This document shows positions 50,130 through 61,529 of a stretch of 64,000 bases of DNA, one piece after another. Position 1 is the stretch's first letter, and every line of letters starts with the position of its first letter. The notes under the pieces were generated by a model, which did not search any database, had not been told where the DNA came from, and worked only from the letters and a program-made list of their open reading frames with translations. The stretch covers positions 65,945 through 129,944 of the forward strand of contig NW_019091547.1 of NCBI RefSeq assembly GCF_001949145.1. The letters run 5' to 3'. Position numbers and translations under genes: made by a program. This DNA comes from Acanthaster planci (lineage: Eukaryota; Echinodermata; Asteroidea; Valvatida; Acanthasteridae).

Positions 50130-53010
50130 GGTCTTTTTTCAAGATTGTTAACTTCGTTCCAATACGCTAATTGTAATTTAGCTTGTGTTTTGTTAAGTTG
50201 ACGTGGGTTTGACTTTCAATTTGGTCTGATATGATTGACAATAACTTGCTTCTGTAGACATTTCTTATGTTTTCAAACATTGCTGTCATTCTGTACGGCT
50301 AGGCAAGGTTAGCAGTTTACTCTTAGTTGGCCATTATGTGGCCTTAAAATACTTTTTTATTTATCTCACCAGTCTTGACAGCAGAGGTATTTTCATTGTA
50401 TTTAATTGCAAGTACTGATGTGAGATACTTCGTCAATTTCGTCCTGTCTGCCAGTTTACCAACGTCTGTGACGTAGGAGGGGGAGGTATCAGGTGATGTT
50501 GCTCGACTTCGGATGAGAGTGTGTTACTCCCATCCGGAAGTACCAGCGAAATACTAAGACCTTATTCATGTGATACAAGTACCGGTAGTGTTTGCATTTA
50601 CTTGTGTCGAGATGACTAAATCTGACCCTTTAATTTGAAACAATTTGGACTTTTCCCTCGTTTTTGTTCAAAGAGACGAATTACCTATTCAGCGACAGAA
50701 AACGTAAACTGTCAACATCACTGTTAGGGTGACTTTATATGAAATCATTTTTGCTAGAAAGTTCTTTCGCTTCAATAACTTGAGGAATAATTAATTATTC
50801 TAGTTCTAGTATTTAAATCAAAACGATATCCAAAACTGTAAGAAGCACATTTCAATGTGACTTAAGTGAGCTCATGTTCACAAGAGATGCAACTGCTGAA
50901 TTTACAATGAATGCCACACTTTAAATGTTGATTAGAAGTACTTATTTCCGACAATTTTACTCTGTACAAGTAAACGTTTATCATCAATAAACTGTTCTTC
51001 TCTCAGTAGTGCTGAAAACGATCTGCAGTCAGGATAAATCATCGAAAACATACTTTTTCTCTAATGATGTTTAATTTCGTGGTATCCTTCTGAGATATCG
51101 ATGTAAATGCTCTGTTCTATTTTAAAGTTGTTTGTGCGCAATTTTAATGTTCTGGAGTTCGAAGTTTAATTAATGTAATAATTATGTTTATACTTGTATA
51201 ACAAAAGTGGCATTTTTGATTGTCAATCTTTAGGGTTATTACCTTCATATGTACTCATACTTTTTTAGGCGAAAGGATAAGGTCAAGTGTTATGATTCCA
51301 TTTTCTTAATTATTTTACAAAATACTTATAATTATATTCACATTTAATCTAATGTAATTTAATTGTCAATATTTTCTTTCTTCTGCTTTTTCTTTTTGGT
51401 GAGTTTATTCTTTTGTATTTATCACATACTTATCACTGTAAAATGTCTTAATTCGGCCTTTGTTTTATGTTAATTAATAAACCATTTAAAATTCAAAAAC
51501 AGTTCACATAAAAAAGCCAAACTGCACTTCATAGATTGTCGAAGTTGCAGAAGGAAGATAAATCTGTTTTTAAACGTCTTATTCTTCAAACAGAATTTCA
51601 GACATCATTGTGGCAGGTTTAATTGTTATCATGCAAAACTTCTCTGTGATCCAAGGGCTTTAAGTTGAAAAACTGCGTAGGTCAAAAGAGGATAGGCCTA
51701 GATGTTTCACGGAGACTCTGTCATCAGAGGTTTTCCCGCAAGCTTTGTATTTCTGTCATTCACGAAACGAATCCGACAGTTGACCAGCTTCCGGAACCCT
51801 TAAATGGGCACCAATTCTAGAATTTGCAACTTGAGACGGATTTCAAACCTTTCTCTTGTAAACCACTTTCTGTTTATTCACCACTCCATCACAGTTCAGC
51901 ATCAGCCCATTTCAAGTATGGCAGACACAACAGGAGGGCGCTATTTGGTTTGAGAAAAATCTTTAGTCTTTGCTCAATATTTACCCACTTAAGATAACGC
52001 CCTTATAATGCCTCCGTCATATTTCCAATAGGCTTATTCCCTTTCAGGTACTGGTATCAGATTTCACGTGAAAACTTCAAAAGAAAGAGTAAACACAATC
52101 TTATGTTGGAAAACAGGCAGTAATGAAACAAGGTTCTACGTTATTCAAATTATCGTGTATCTGCCCTCGGGTACTATAGGCTTAAGGATGTTCCGATGAT
52201 TTACTCAAGAACTGCGCGAAATTGAGAAACCGAAGGTATCGTACACGATAGTAAAGAAAACAATGAAACCAAGTGGCGAGTGGCTGAATCCTCGGTGGGT
52301 ATTCAGATAGGAATCAGTGCTGAGAGAATTTTTGCAGTCTCGATGTGAATTGCGAGTGACCCACACCACCTCTCTCTAAATCACCCTTCCCTAAATCACA
52401 AAGGGGGCCAAAGAAACTCACCACTTTCTTGCTCACTGGATGCACCGCTGAGTTTTTGGCAATTCAAGCATTTCAAAATACGGCTTGTAACAGCAACTAT
52501 CTCAGTATCCAATATAATCCAGCTTGATGAATGCTATTCAAAGTCATGCCACGTTCACAAAGCCAACAAGTCGAGTCCTATGACCACGACGGGGGACTGA
52601 GAAGGGTCGGATCTATTCTGACACTGACACATATGCATGCTTGATATACATGTACAGTATATGTACATATACTTTCACCTACTATGTTTGCAGCTAGTTT
52701 TCGTCCATGGTTGGGTCCAGCAGTGCACACGGCTGACCTTTGCCTGGGAAGTTCCATGAACGATGCCAGTGACTTGGCACTGCAACCCTCTTTTCGGGAC
52801 AAAGAAGGTTTGCCATTCTACTGAGTCCAACATGGACTAGGCCTACTGGTGGCGCAGCTAAAAGGTTTCTTGCTGCTATCATCTCTTAGCTTTTTCTTGA
52901 CTCACAGACAAACTGCAACCGCCCGTCTCGTGCGGAACCAATTACAGAAGCCAGTATACTAAGAAAGTCGGAACACTTCAACTTGAATACCTGCAGTTAC
53001 TACACGGTTG
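50130..53010. other. A/T-rich downstream region of copy A
   Basis: There is no open frame with content. An AATAAA at about 51476 could serve as a distal poly(A) signal of copy A. TGTACAGTATATGTACATAT near 52650 is a local palindrome-rich patch. Confidence 0.4.
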
Positions 53011-53011
53011 A

Positions 53012-53585
53012 CCTTAAAAGGACCATGAACTAGAAATATTTTACTAAATTACACTAACCCTTGAAATTGCACCCCAGGGGTTTCAATTAACTTGATTTGA
53101 AATTTTTGTTTTGCAAGTTTAACCCATATTTCGGAGTTTGTTTGGTTTTATGCTAATGCATTTGCATATTCATGAGCAAAACCATGATGTCATCCAAGGT
53201 GCCGAGCCTCAATGTTGCTCTGATTTGTACACAGAAAATTTCTAGATTTTTTAACGCACTGCTATCGCAGATTTCATATCCTTTGGTAATTTATTGTTGT
53301 GTAAGTATACGGCAATAAGCAAGCAAGCAAGCAACCTTTTCACAGAAATGATTTCAGATAGCAAATTTGGAGATCAAACTGAACCATGTCTTTCTTGATT
53401 TACAGCAAAGGAAAAGCGTCCTCACTTGTCCAGAAATGCTTGGTCAATTTGGAATATTTAAAAAAGCGCACTTTTCAGTTCACATAGCTCAATAAAAAAG
53501 TCAAACAGTCATCTTACATGTAAGAAGAGTACAGAGACACCCAAAAGTGATTAGAAGAAAAATTCATTTCATGGATCCTTTAAGA
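53012..53585 (-). repeat. CTTAAAGG-ended MITE family copy, inverted
   Basis: The ends CCTTAAAAGGACCATGAA and TTCATGGATCCTTTAAG form clear terminal inverted repeats. The interior carries TTATGCTAATGCATTTGCAT, GAGCAAAACCATGATGTCAT and AAAGCGCACTTTTCAG, the inverted landmarks of the 41908 and 45252 copies. An AAGC microsatellite sits at about 53318-53336. Confidence 0.7.
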
Positions 53586-53677
53586 TCAGCAGAACTGAGT
53601 TCAGTAAGGTTGTTACTGGGAACTGGGAATTTGTTGTACGCAAAAACTGTACGCCACTCCCCTGACCTCAGGAAGCA

Positions 53678-53915
53678 CACTGCAAAAACTGGGGTGTTAA
53701 ATTTAACACCTGCGGTGTTATTTGAAGACTACACCAACACTTTTCACTGGTGTTAAAATTTTGGTGTTATTTGGTGTTACTTGTAACACCATCTAGTGCA
53801 CTGTAACACTTATAGGTGTGCAAAGTAACATCATTAGTGTTAAAGTAACACCCAATGGTGTGGTCATCTGATAACACCTAACAGTGTTGATTTTAACACC
53901 CGAGTTTTTACAGTG
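53678..53915. mobile_element. 238-bp MITE with CACTGYAAAAACT ends
   Basis: The ends CACTGCAAAAACTGGGGTGT and the inverse of AACACCCGAGTTTTTACAGTG form terminal inverted repeats of about 22 bp. The interior consists largely of GGTGTTA/TAACACC words. It lies in the spacer between the convergent cupin genes. Confidence 0.75.
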
Positions 53916-55444
53916 CAGGATATATGCCAGGTTGATCTTGGTTTCAATCCAAAGCCAGTCATCTGGTGCGGTATTGTTAGGAAACAAGGACAAAGATGAT
54001 GGTGTATCGCGGAGATCTTTCCAAAATTAATGCGGACGAACAAAGCACTGACAATGTAGTAAGGAGACTCAGGTGTGGCTGAACCTGTGACCCAGAACGT
54101 AACACCCATTTTTGAAAGCAATTTAAACCAGCACAACTCGGTTAGACCCAGAGAGAGATAAAACAAACGTTCCACGAGAGAACGACCCTTAAGGAACCCC
54201 AATTGCCTAAGAACACACTAACAGTGGTAAAATAATATAGGCCTATATACAAAATGACGGCATTACTTGATACATGCCCAAGAGCACATACTGTATTTGT
54301 ACACGTACACCACATGCTCAGAAAATAAAATAATAAGACCTAGCATTTGTAACAAAACACAATCATTAAACCCATGAAGAACTCCATGGGGATTCCTTGG
54401 ATGATTTCTCTCACACAGAGACAGTGTTGATGGTGGCAAAGCCATTTCTATGGCACAAAATTGAGAGAACTTTAGGTGGCGACACTGCAAAGTGTGCTCA
54501 GATAGTCAGAGACACTTCGAGAAGAAAAAGATACAATGACTTGCCTAATCAAAAAGGCTATTATTTACTTCATTGCTTCGCCATTTACTATTTATGATTA
54601 GTCGAATAGCCTTGACATTAAACTCTAAACTAAAATATAACCATTCGGTATGTACTTTCTATAATAATGGGTACGTTGGAGAGTACAAAATCAGGAAGCA
54701 TATGCATTATTTATTCCGATGCAGAATATTGAGTAACGACGTCTGATATGAGCGATCCAACAAATCTTCTCAACTTGAAAATGAGGGCGCACTTTCTATT
54801 GCTATTATTATTAGGCCTATTATTTATTGCTGGTTATGACACCGAGGACTCCTCAAAAGCGCCCTAGGTACTGTAGCTTGCAAGCCTGAAGGAACTTGTT
54901 GACATGAGACAATGAGAAGCAGTTACATTTTTAGTTTTTAAAATCTGAAGCTAATACTCGGCATAATTCCTCGACGGATGAGTGGCTTGTCGTCTATATG
55001 TGCGCCCTGGAATGTGAAATCGTACACTCCATTGCATTCATAGAGTGCGCTCAACTAAAAGACCTTCTGAGAAGACATCAACACATTTATCCTTGGCACG
55101 TTTACAAAAAGGTAAGGCCGGTAGGAGCCTTCTCCTTGTCATTTGTGGTGAAGTTGCCGAGCCGGAACTCAATCTGCTCACATAGTTGTCCGCTGTCTTG
55201 TATCAATTTGAGGCTTCGTCTGTGGTGATAACTGTTTTCAGTCAGTAATCAACATAGATTTTGTTTACGATGTTAACTGATGCTCTCCTAGCACTTGATT
55301 GTTTTTATAATGTCGGCAGCACACTTCAGAGCAAAGCTTGCACATGCAAGGGAGGATGTCGCATCAGACAAGTGTATTTTAAACCTGCATTCACCTGGCT
55401 GTTTCTCTATTTCATCTCCTAACTATCATAAGAATCTGAAGTAG

Positions 55445-56505
55445 CTGCGGTCATCGACACTAATGAAACATACCATCAGGAGCTTCCTGTATGCTGACGA
55501 CCTCTGAATCGCCCCTCAGAAACCATCCTTTGAAGAGGTTGAGAAGTCACACAGTGATGCTGTGGAAGGACTGACTCTGCACTATGCTGCCAACCATCTC
55601 CGGGCCAATCCTGAAAGAACCCAAATCATCGTTCTTTCATCTGAAGAACACAGCTGCAAACATGCAACTGAGGATCAGATGGCATGGTAAATGGCTTGAG
55701 CATTTCCACAAGCCGGTCTACCTTGGTGTAACCCTGGATTGGTCCCTTGCCTACCAGGACACATCTCAAAGACAAAGGCAAAAGTTGGTGCCAGGAACAA
55801 CATATTGAAGAAGTGGGCTAACATCAAATGTGGAAACGGACGACAAAACCACTCGCACAACAGTTCTTGCATATCCCCTGTGCTTCTCCACTGCCGAATT
55901 TGCACTCCCGTCTGCAGTACGTCACCCAATATTGGGAAGATCAACCCACCCTTGAACACCGCGTGCAGAGCAAATACTGGATGCCTAAGACCAACAATAG
56001 TACCTGTTGTGTGGCATTGCCCTCATCATGTCAGACAAGCTGTTCCTTTAGAGATGGAGAAACAAAAACAGGTGATAACGGCCCTCTTCACGACTACTCA
56101 GCCCAAGAGAGGCTCAAATATCGACACAGCTTTCTACACTCCGTCGACCCTCAAGACGAAAATGCCCACAACCGAAGCATGATAGTGGGGTCCAATCACC
56201 TCCAGGGAAGTTTACAAAAGCTCTCCATCAGCCTCAAAGTAGCCGTGCTTCCGAGCTCAAATGAATCTTGAACCATCTGGTCATGTCTTATCCGACTGAG
56301 GACAGAAACTGATCAGTGCTAAGCCGGCTGATGCGGGCACTGAGACACGCTAACGAACAAGCCAACTGTGATTGTGGGGAGGAACAGACAACGGCGTACC
56401 TGCCTGTCTTCCCCAATCTACCCAAGCCATGTACTCCTGAAGATCTTGAGAAATTCACCCCTCAAGCATTATCCTGTGTCCAGCACTGGACCGGCGCTGT
56501 GTAGT
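55445..56505 (+). pseudogene. Non-LTR (jockey/RTE-like) reverse transcriptase, C-terminal half, decayed
   Basis: The catalytic motif survives as RSFLYADDL followed by a stop, then PQKPSFEEVE and LTLHYAANHLRANPERTQ. After a frame change come WHGKWLEHFHKPVYLGVTLD and WSLAYQDTS. Another frame gives HISKTKAKVGARNNILKKWA, and later frames give PPLNTACRANTGCLRPT. Near the end is a CDCGEEQTTAYL segment and CTPEDLEKFTPQALSCVQHW. This order matches the thumb and C-terminal tail of a widespread animal non-LTR family. At least three frameshifts and several stops make it a dead copy. It lies between the two convergent cupin genes and is not related to them. Confidence 0.85.
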
Positions 56506-58357
56506 GATCCGAGAAGAATATTGCATCGTTATCACATGGCAATCCCGCAGTATTAGTTCATGTAACTTTCTGGATGAGATATTAAACTTTGACCAGTATA
56601 GTGGAAAAGCTGAGGTCGACTTCTCTACCATAAACATCAAGCTGTTCCAGAGTAGAATCCGCGAAGAAACATCCGTCTGAACGTTCATCTTATGGGCACA
56701 GACTATCACTTTTGTAATTGAGTCACTTGTGGAGATGCCAAATAATACAGAAACAATAAGGGAGTGGGATTAGCTTTCTCCTGCACAGAAAGCATGGACT
56801 TTTTGTGGTAGATTCAACAAGCAATACTTCTTTGCTGATGTCGGGTGATGGCAGCCACAGTTCTCACATCGTTTCTTACATAGACAATATTGTCGCCTGT
56901 GCTTCAGGACACTCAGGCAAAGGCCATTCTTTCTGTTTATGTTGCTCGCTGGATTTCACTGCATTAAAACCACCACATGATTGCAGCTGTTCCTGAGTTA
57001 GCTTGAAAAGTGAGAGGTTGCATGCATTTACAAAATCGGTGTCTTTATAAACAACTGTGTTAGATACAGCTCTGTCCGTGGCAGAAAGACAGCGCCATCA
57101 AGTGGCGACGTTAGGACATGCTCGCCGGCGGTTGCAAAATTATTCTTAGTACATTTATTCTCTTACCTCTAATAACGGCTTCTGCAAAAACAAAATGTAA
57201 ATTAATTCATGGAAAATGACAAATCACCTGACGTGAAAAAATACCGTGTAAAAAAAACTTAGCTGTCTTACGAAAATCTGAAATATGTGATATTTAATTG
57301 TTGTGCAACCCCGTGAATATGTATACTCGTATAACTTATATCGAAGTATATGGCGACAATGGGGTGAAATCTAAAACAATATGTTCCTTCGGGTTTACGT
57401 TTTATTTTGAGCAAACCTAAAAGGACTGTTTAGCATTTACCAAAAAAAGTGAAGTGATCACAGTCAAGAACTGAACCTTCGCAATGTTTACCATTCTCGT
57501 TCTCATAAAAACAAAATAATGTGCACCAACAGGCGACCTACAATCCTGGACAAAATAGTTGGAACACCTTGTTGGAAGCACAGTGGAAAGCTCCTCCCTT
57601 CAGAGAGTAGGTTCAGAGAGTAAGGCAGTATTCAAGATTTTTTTTCAAAAATCTGGACTATAATTCTTTGGCTGAAAAGTAAAAGTCTTTTAGAAAAGCA
57701 ATTTTATTTTCCACAGAACTTCAAACAACTGCATGACTGGCGCACCAACATCTTACTTCTATTGGCTCCACTTGATTTCACGTGAGATAGGATAATCCCC
57801 TGCATGTTAACCACCGATAAATCACGTCATGAAATCCTGTTTTTGACACATTTGAAAGGTTACAAAAGACAACAGACCTGATAATTACCAAGGAAAATAT
57901 ACCAATCTTTATTTACTCTAAATTCAATTCCATTGAGAGAAATAGTTGACCTGTTTTATTATACTGTTTAGAAAAATCGACACGGCTTGCATGACGCAAA
58001 AGTGTCAGTCTAAATAAACTTCCAAGGACAGGAATTTGTCACAGAAATAACGGCAGCGTATCTTACTGCCCAAATGCACATGATCCTAAAAGTCACACTT
58101 ATGCTCAATTATAGTTTCCTACTACTTATCTGGACTGCCAATGCCCATGTCAGACGAACACAAGTATACCAGTAACCAGTAATAACAGCGAATATGTCTA
58201 ATTTATTGAACAATTTTTTTCTTGGGGAGAAAAAAGGGAAACTGACACACAGCACAGCTTAAATTTAAGGTGGAGTTTTTTGTTGGTACCCCTCATATTG
58301 TTACATACAATCAAAGAGGTTCGTATCTCACTAATTTATGATTTCGTACGCATACAA

Positions 58358-58480
58358 TACGGGCGATTCGCAATGGTGCGCCTCCGAGAGAATGAAACGC
58401 GTTGGTCAATCTCAATTCGCGAAATATGTCGACTCAATCCAAACGCGCCTTGGGTCTACAAATTTCGCGTGTTCTAAAAA
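58358..58480. mobile_element. Truncated copy of the TACGGGCGATTC MITE
   Basis: TACGGGCGATTCGCAATGGT, GCGCCTCCGAGAG, AATATGTCGACTCAATCC and CTACAAATTTCGCG match the left end and centre of the 32407 element in order. The right inverted repeat is missing. Confidence 0.6.
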
Positions 58481-58887
58481 TGAATTTATCTGTCCGAGAC
58501 TGCATCTTTTTTCACCCCAAATGTATCAAGGGTAACAGTAATTCTGATACTCTTCTACATAATGTAGCATGGCAAATGAAGAAAAGAAAGCCAACTACTC
58601 ACACAAATGAAACCAATCAAACGACATACACACAACTCAATCAAATCTCATTTTGACTGATGAAGCAAACCAAACCAATTTCTAATCTAACTCGTTCCAC
58701 TACAATAAAAAATAGTCAAATCTGATAAACATCAATCGATAATAATCCTGGTATTAAGACAACACCTACCGACAACCTTTTTTTTCAAAAATCTCTTAAT
58801 ACAACATTCAACACTGCGCATAAGAACCAATGGAAACCTTTCGCTCGTTCCCACCTTCGTAGAAGGTGCTGGCATGGACCAATTTCT

Positions 58888-58893
58888 TTTAAT
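58888..58893 (-). terminator. Copy B candidate poly(A) signal
   Basis: On the minus strand ATTAAA lies about 245 bp after the copy B stop codon. A second ATTAAA-like site is just upstream at about 58906-58911. No AATAAA was noticed closer. Weak evidence. Confidence 0.25.
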
Positions 58894-59137
58894 CTTCAGT
58901 GTAGTTTAATGAAAAGGCTAAACTTTATGCGCAAGCTAAAATAAGCACGCAAAAAGGTAGTGTGCTACCTACAAGGATTTGCGACACCTGTACTTCCCTT
59001 CCATTTACTTGCCATGGGCACTGTATTGGGTGATGAGGACAAGAAAACAGAAAACTGATAAAAATGTGCTGAAGAAAATAATCTACACAGCATATATTGG
59101 GCATTCTGTAGAAACTGAAAAATTTTCAGCGAGAAAA

Positions 59138-60894
59138 TTACGAACTATTACCGTACACATAGGCAGTGTATTCGGCCATAACTTGCTCGCGCATTTCGCT
59201 GAAGCCAAAGTCGGAGCCTGGGTAAAACTCATCGATGGTTTCGTTTTCGCTCACGTAATCAAAATAAGGCCAGTATGTGGTGTCACCCGCGTCGTAATTG
59301 TAGCACTGGATAGTGGCGCAGTACTCCTTAGATGGATTGCGAAGTTTGTGGGTCTGGTACCAGTTGCGGTTCAGCCAAGTGGCGTTGCCTGCGCACGCTT
59401 CAAAGGTTAGCAAGGGATCGCGGGAACTGGTGGGCGACTGCTTGTTAAAGATATCGATAGTAATAGACCCGAATAGGACCTTGATGACGGCATTGGCGTT
59501 GCCGTGGTTGTGGATGGGGCTGTAGTGGCCTGCGGGCCAAATCTCCAGCACGTACGGGATTCCTGGAGATTTGCCGAGACTGTGGCCCAGAGTGACACGC
59601 AAGTACGTTTCATTGGGATCATCTCCCAGCTCACCTACTTTACTTTCGATCTTCTCTTTCAGAACGCCATTTGCCAGGCTGTATCGGATCGCATCCGACA
59701 GCAGCACCTTCTCCCCTTCTACCTCGGTATAATTCAGATCGCAGCCCACCACATTCGAGTAGAGTTCCTTGCAAGCGGACGGCAGACTCGCTGAGAAGGT
59801 GTAATCACCCTTGTCCAGGGTGAACAGGTTGACCTTTGAACTGTCAAGAACCACCGGCGGCAGGTTGCAGATGAGGGGTTGCTTATCGAATTCCACCATC
59901 GGCTCTGTCACTTCGATTCCCCTGGCTGTAAAAGGAGAATTCACACGATCATTATCTGTTACAAAACACGCACAAATATTGAAGTCTTTTCTGTGCACAT
60001 ACCAACGGGGAAAATTGCTGTAAAGGTTTACCTTTAGACTGTTTTAGCGTAATGGTTTGCGCAAACAGCATAAATTTTGCCACTTCATCGGTCAATGAAA
60101 ATATACTTGCCAGCACAAAGTGCCACGTTGGCCTTCTCGTCATACTGCCTGATGACTTTCTTTCCCTCGGCGTTGAAGAACGGATACAAGTCCTCCCTGA
60201 TTCTCCGGATCTCTTCTTCGTCTTCCACTCCCTCCAGAAAGTCATGCGTCATGAGCGTGGTCTCCTCCATCCGGTATCCCTTGCCATACTTCAGCACCAG
60301 GTTGTCGCGGTCGTAGCTGTACCAGTAGGACACTTTCCCTTCCTCCACCCCGCATCCCGCCTGGTCGATTCGCCTCAGCTCCTTCAGGCTGTCGTTGCTC
60401 TCCCCGTGCATGACGAACGATGCGTACTCGACGCCCACATGCAGCGCGATCCAGTTCCCCGTCGCGGTGCCCTTGTCCTCCACGGAAGCGTAGAACGGCA
60501 GGAGGTGCCTATCCGTATTGAAAATCATGACTCCCTGCCCGTTCACGGGGAAAGGCTTGTGCCAACGTGGCGGCATCTGACGAGTGTCCTCTGCTGGTGC
60601 CATAGCTGTGAGGGGAGCATAACGTGGATTTAAGTGGGAGTTATTCCATTGCTTATTTTTTTATTTTTAAGATTACGTTGTCGAACGACATGTGTATCTG
60701 TTAGCTTTCCACAAAGGTAGAGATCTAGCAAAAGTTAACGCCGTAGAACGTATAGCTATGCATGATATATTTTTGAACATCTGGTTTTTCGAAAAATTAC
60801 CTCTGCTGGTCGAAGCAAAAGCCGCCTTGGACCGCTTCCCGCGTGGTGCCGAGGTCTCACGCAGAGCCGGCCGCTTAGCACGAACCTGATTCAT
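59138..60894 (-). CDS. Two-domain cysteine-dioxygenase-like cupin protein, copy B (3 coding exons, 458 aa)
   Basis: The minus-strand coding exons are 60894-60801, 60605-60111 and 59925-59138. Introns are phase 1 at the same positions as in copy A but much shorter (195 and 185 bp, against 444 and 977). Intron 1 uses G|GTAATT and CCTCACAG. Intron 2 uses the non-canonical donor G|GCAAGT with acceptor CCTTTTACAG, because no GT donor in the right phase keeps the frame. The protein starts MNQVRAKRPALRE, matching MSAVRAERPALQQ of copy A. It carries the same unrecognised N-terminal domain and the cupin with H335, H337 and H389, a tyrosine at 405 and alanine at 342 instead of the cofactor cysteine. 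The tail (ending YVYGNSS) differs from copy A. The gene converges on copy A, with 9.2 kb between the stop codons. It looks intact and functional; the reaction is inferred to be oxygenation of a small thiol or related substrate. Confidence 0.9.
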
Positions 60895-60913
60895 CTTGGT
60901 GAGTGTAAGGATG
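60895..60913 (-). other. Copy B 5'-UTR remainder on the first coding exon
   Basis: Nineteen untranslated bases precede the start codon, right after an acceptor reading CGCTTACAG|CATCC. Copy A has the matching arrangement: CCGACAG|TATCC, then 17 bases, then ATG. Conservation of this acceptor and spacing in both copies supports the chosen starts and a spliced untranslated leader. Confidence 0.65.
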
Positions 60914-61381
60914 CTGTAAGCGTTGAACAAACACAACACTTGTCTTTTTAAGCTGCAGATCTAACTTTGCAGATTTACAAATACTGAAATTCGATGACCA
61001 GTATAAATTCAACTCGGGCAAATTTATATTTAAATCAGTAAATCAGTGCTGGTCCATGCGTAATTATTCACATATGCACATGTAAAACTTTTTCATTTTC
61101 AATGCTGTCCAAATAAAACTGCATCAATCCACCTATCCTACCACCTGTTAAATATCCACAATCCTAACGATTTTCACTTGTACCGGAGTGGTCTGGCCAC
61201 AGTGAGTGAGACTGCTACATGCAAAGTAAGCCGAGTTTAAATTAACAGAGCGCGTCAAATAGTTGTTGAAAGATTGAGGGGTTCCAAGGGGAAATTAACC
61301 AGCAAATTGAAATACGTGAATGCATGTTTGAACAGTTTCGAGTAGACTGTGGCTGGAGGAAGACAACGAAAGCAAACTTAC

Positions 61382-61465
61382 CTGTGCTGCTTGTGAGGCC
61401 GGGAGAAGGGGAATGCGATTGTTGTCTTGTTGATGTCTAGACGTCCAAGCAGGCCGGCGGCGTTG
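61382..61465 (-). other. Copy B untranslated first exon
   Basis: On the minus strand the sequence ends in AGCACAG|GTAAGT, a near-consensus donor at 61381-61380. It would splice to the acceptor at 60915-60914, removing a 468-bp leader intron. The 5' end is placed about 30 bp below the TATA box and is approximate. There is no upstream coding potential. Transcript data would fix the exact start. Confidence 0.55.
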
Positions 61466-61492
61466 AGAGAAAGGTATACCTGGATGGCCTCG

Positions 61493-61527
61493 TTTTATAT
61501 GTACAGGGCAGGCATATACATCACGTG
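61493..61527 (-). promoter_or_regulatory. Copy B core promoter: TATA box with upstream E-box
   Basis: On the minus strand a TATAAAA box (61499-61493) lies about 110 bp upstream of the leader donor. A palindromic CACGTG E-box (61527-61522), a typical bHLH or USF/Myc-type site, lies about 22 bp further up. The same pair precedes copy A, supporting shared regulation. Confidence 0.5.
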
Positions 61528-61529
61528 AT

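Noticed and set aside
60109-60120. Alternative GT donors for copy B intron 2 (T|GTGCTG and AA|GTATAT)
   Set aside because: The first is a poor donor and the second is in the wrong phase. Only G|GCAAGT keeps the frame with the conserved acceptor.
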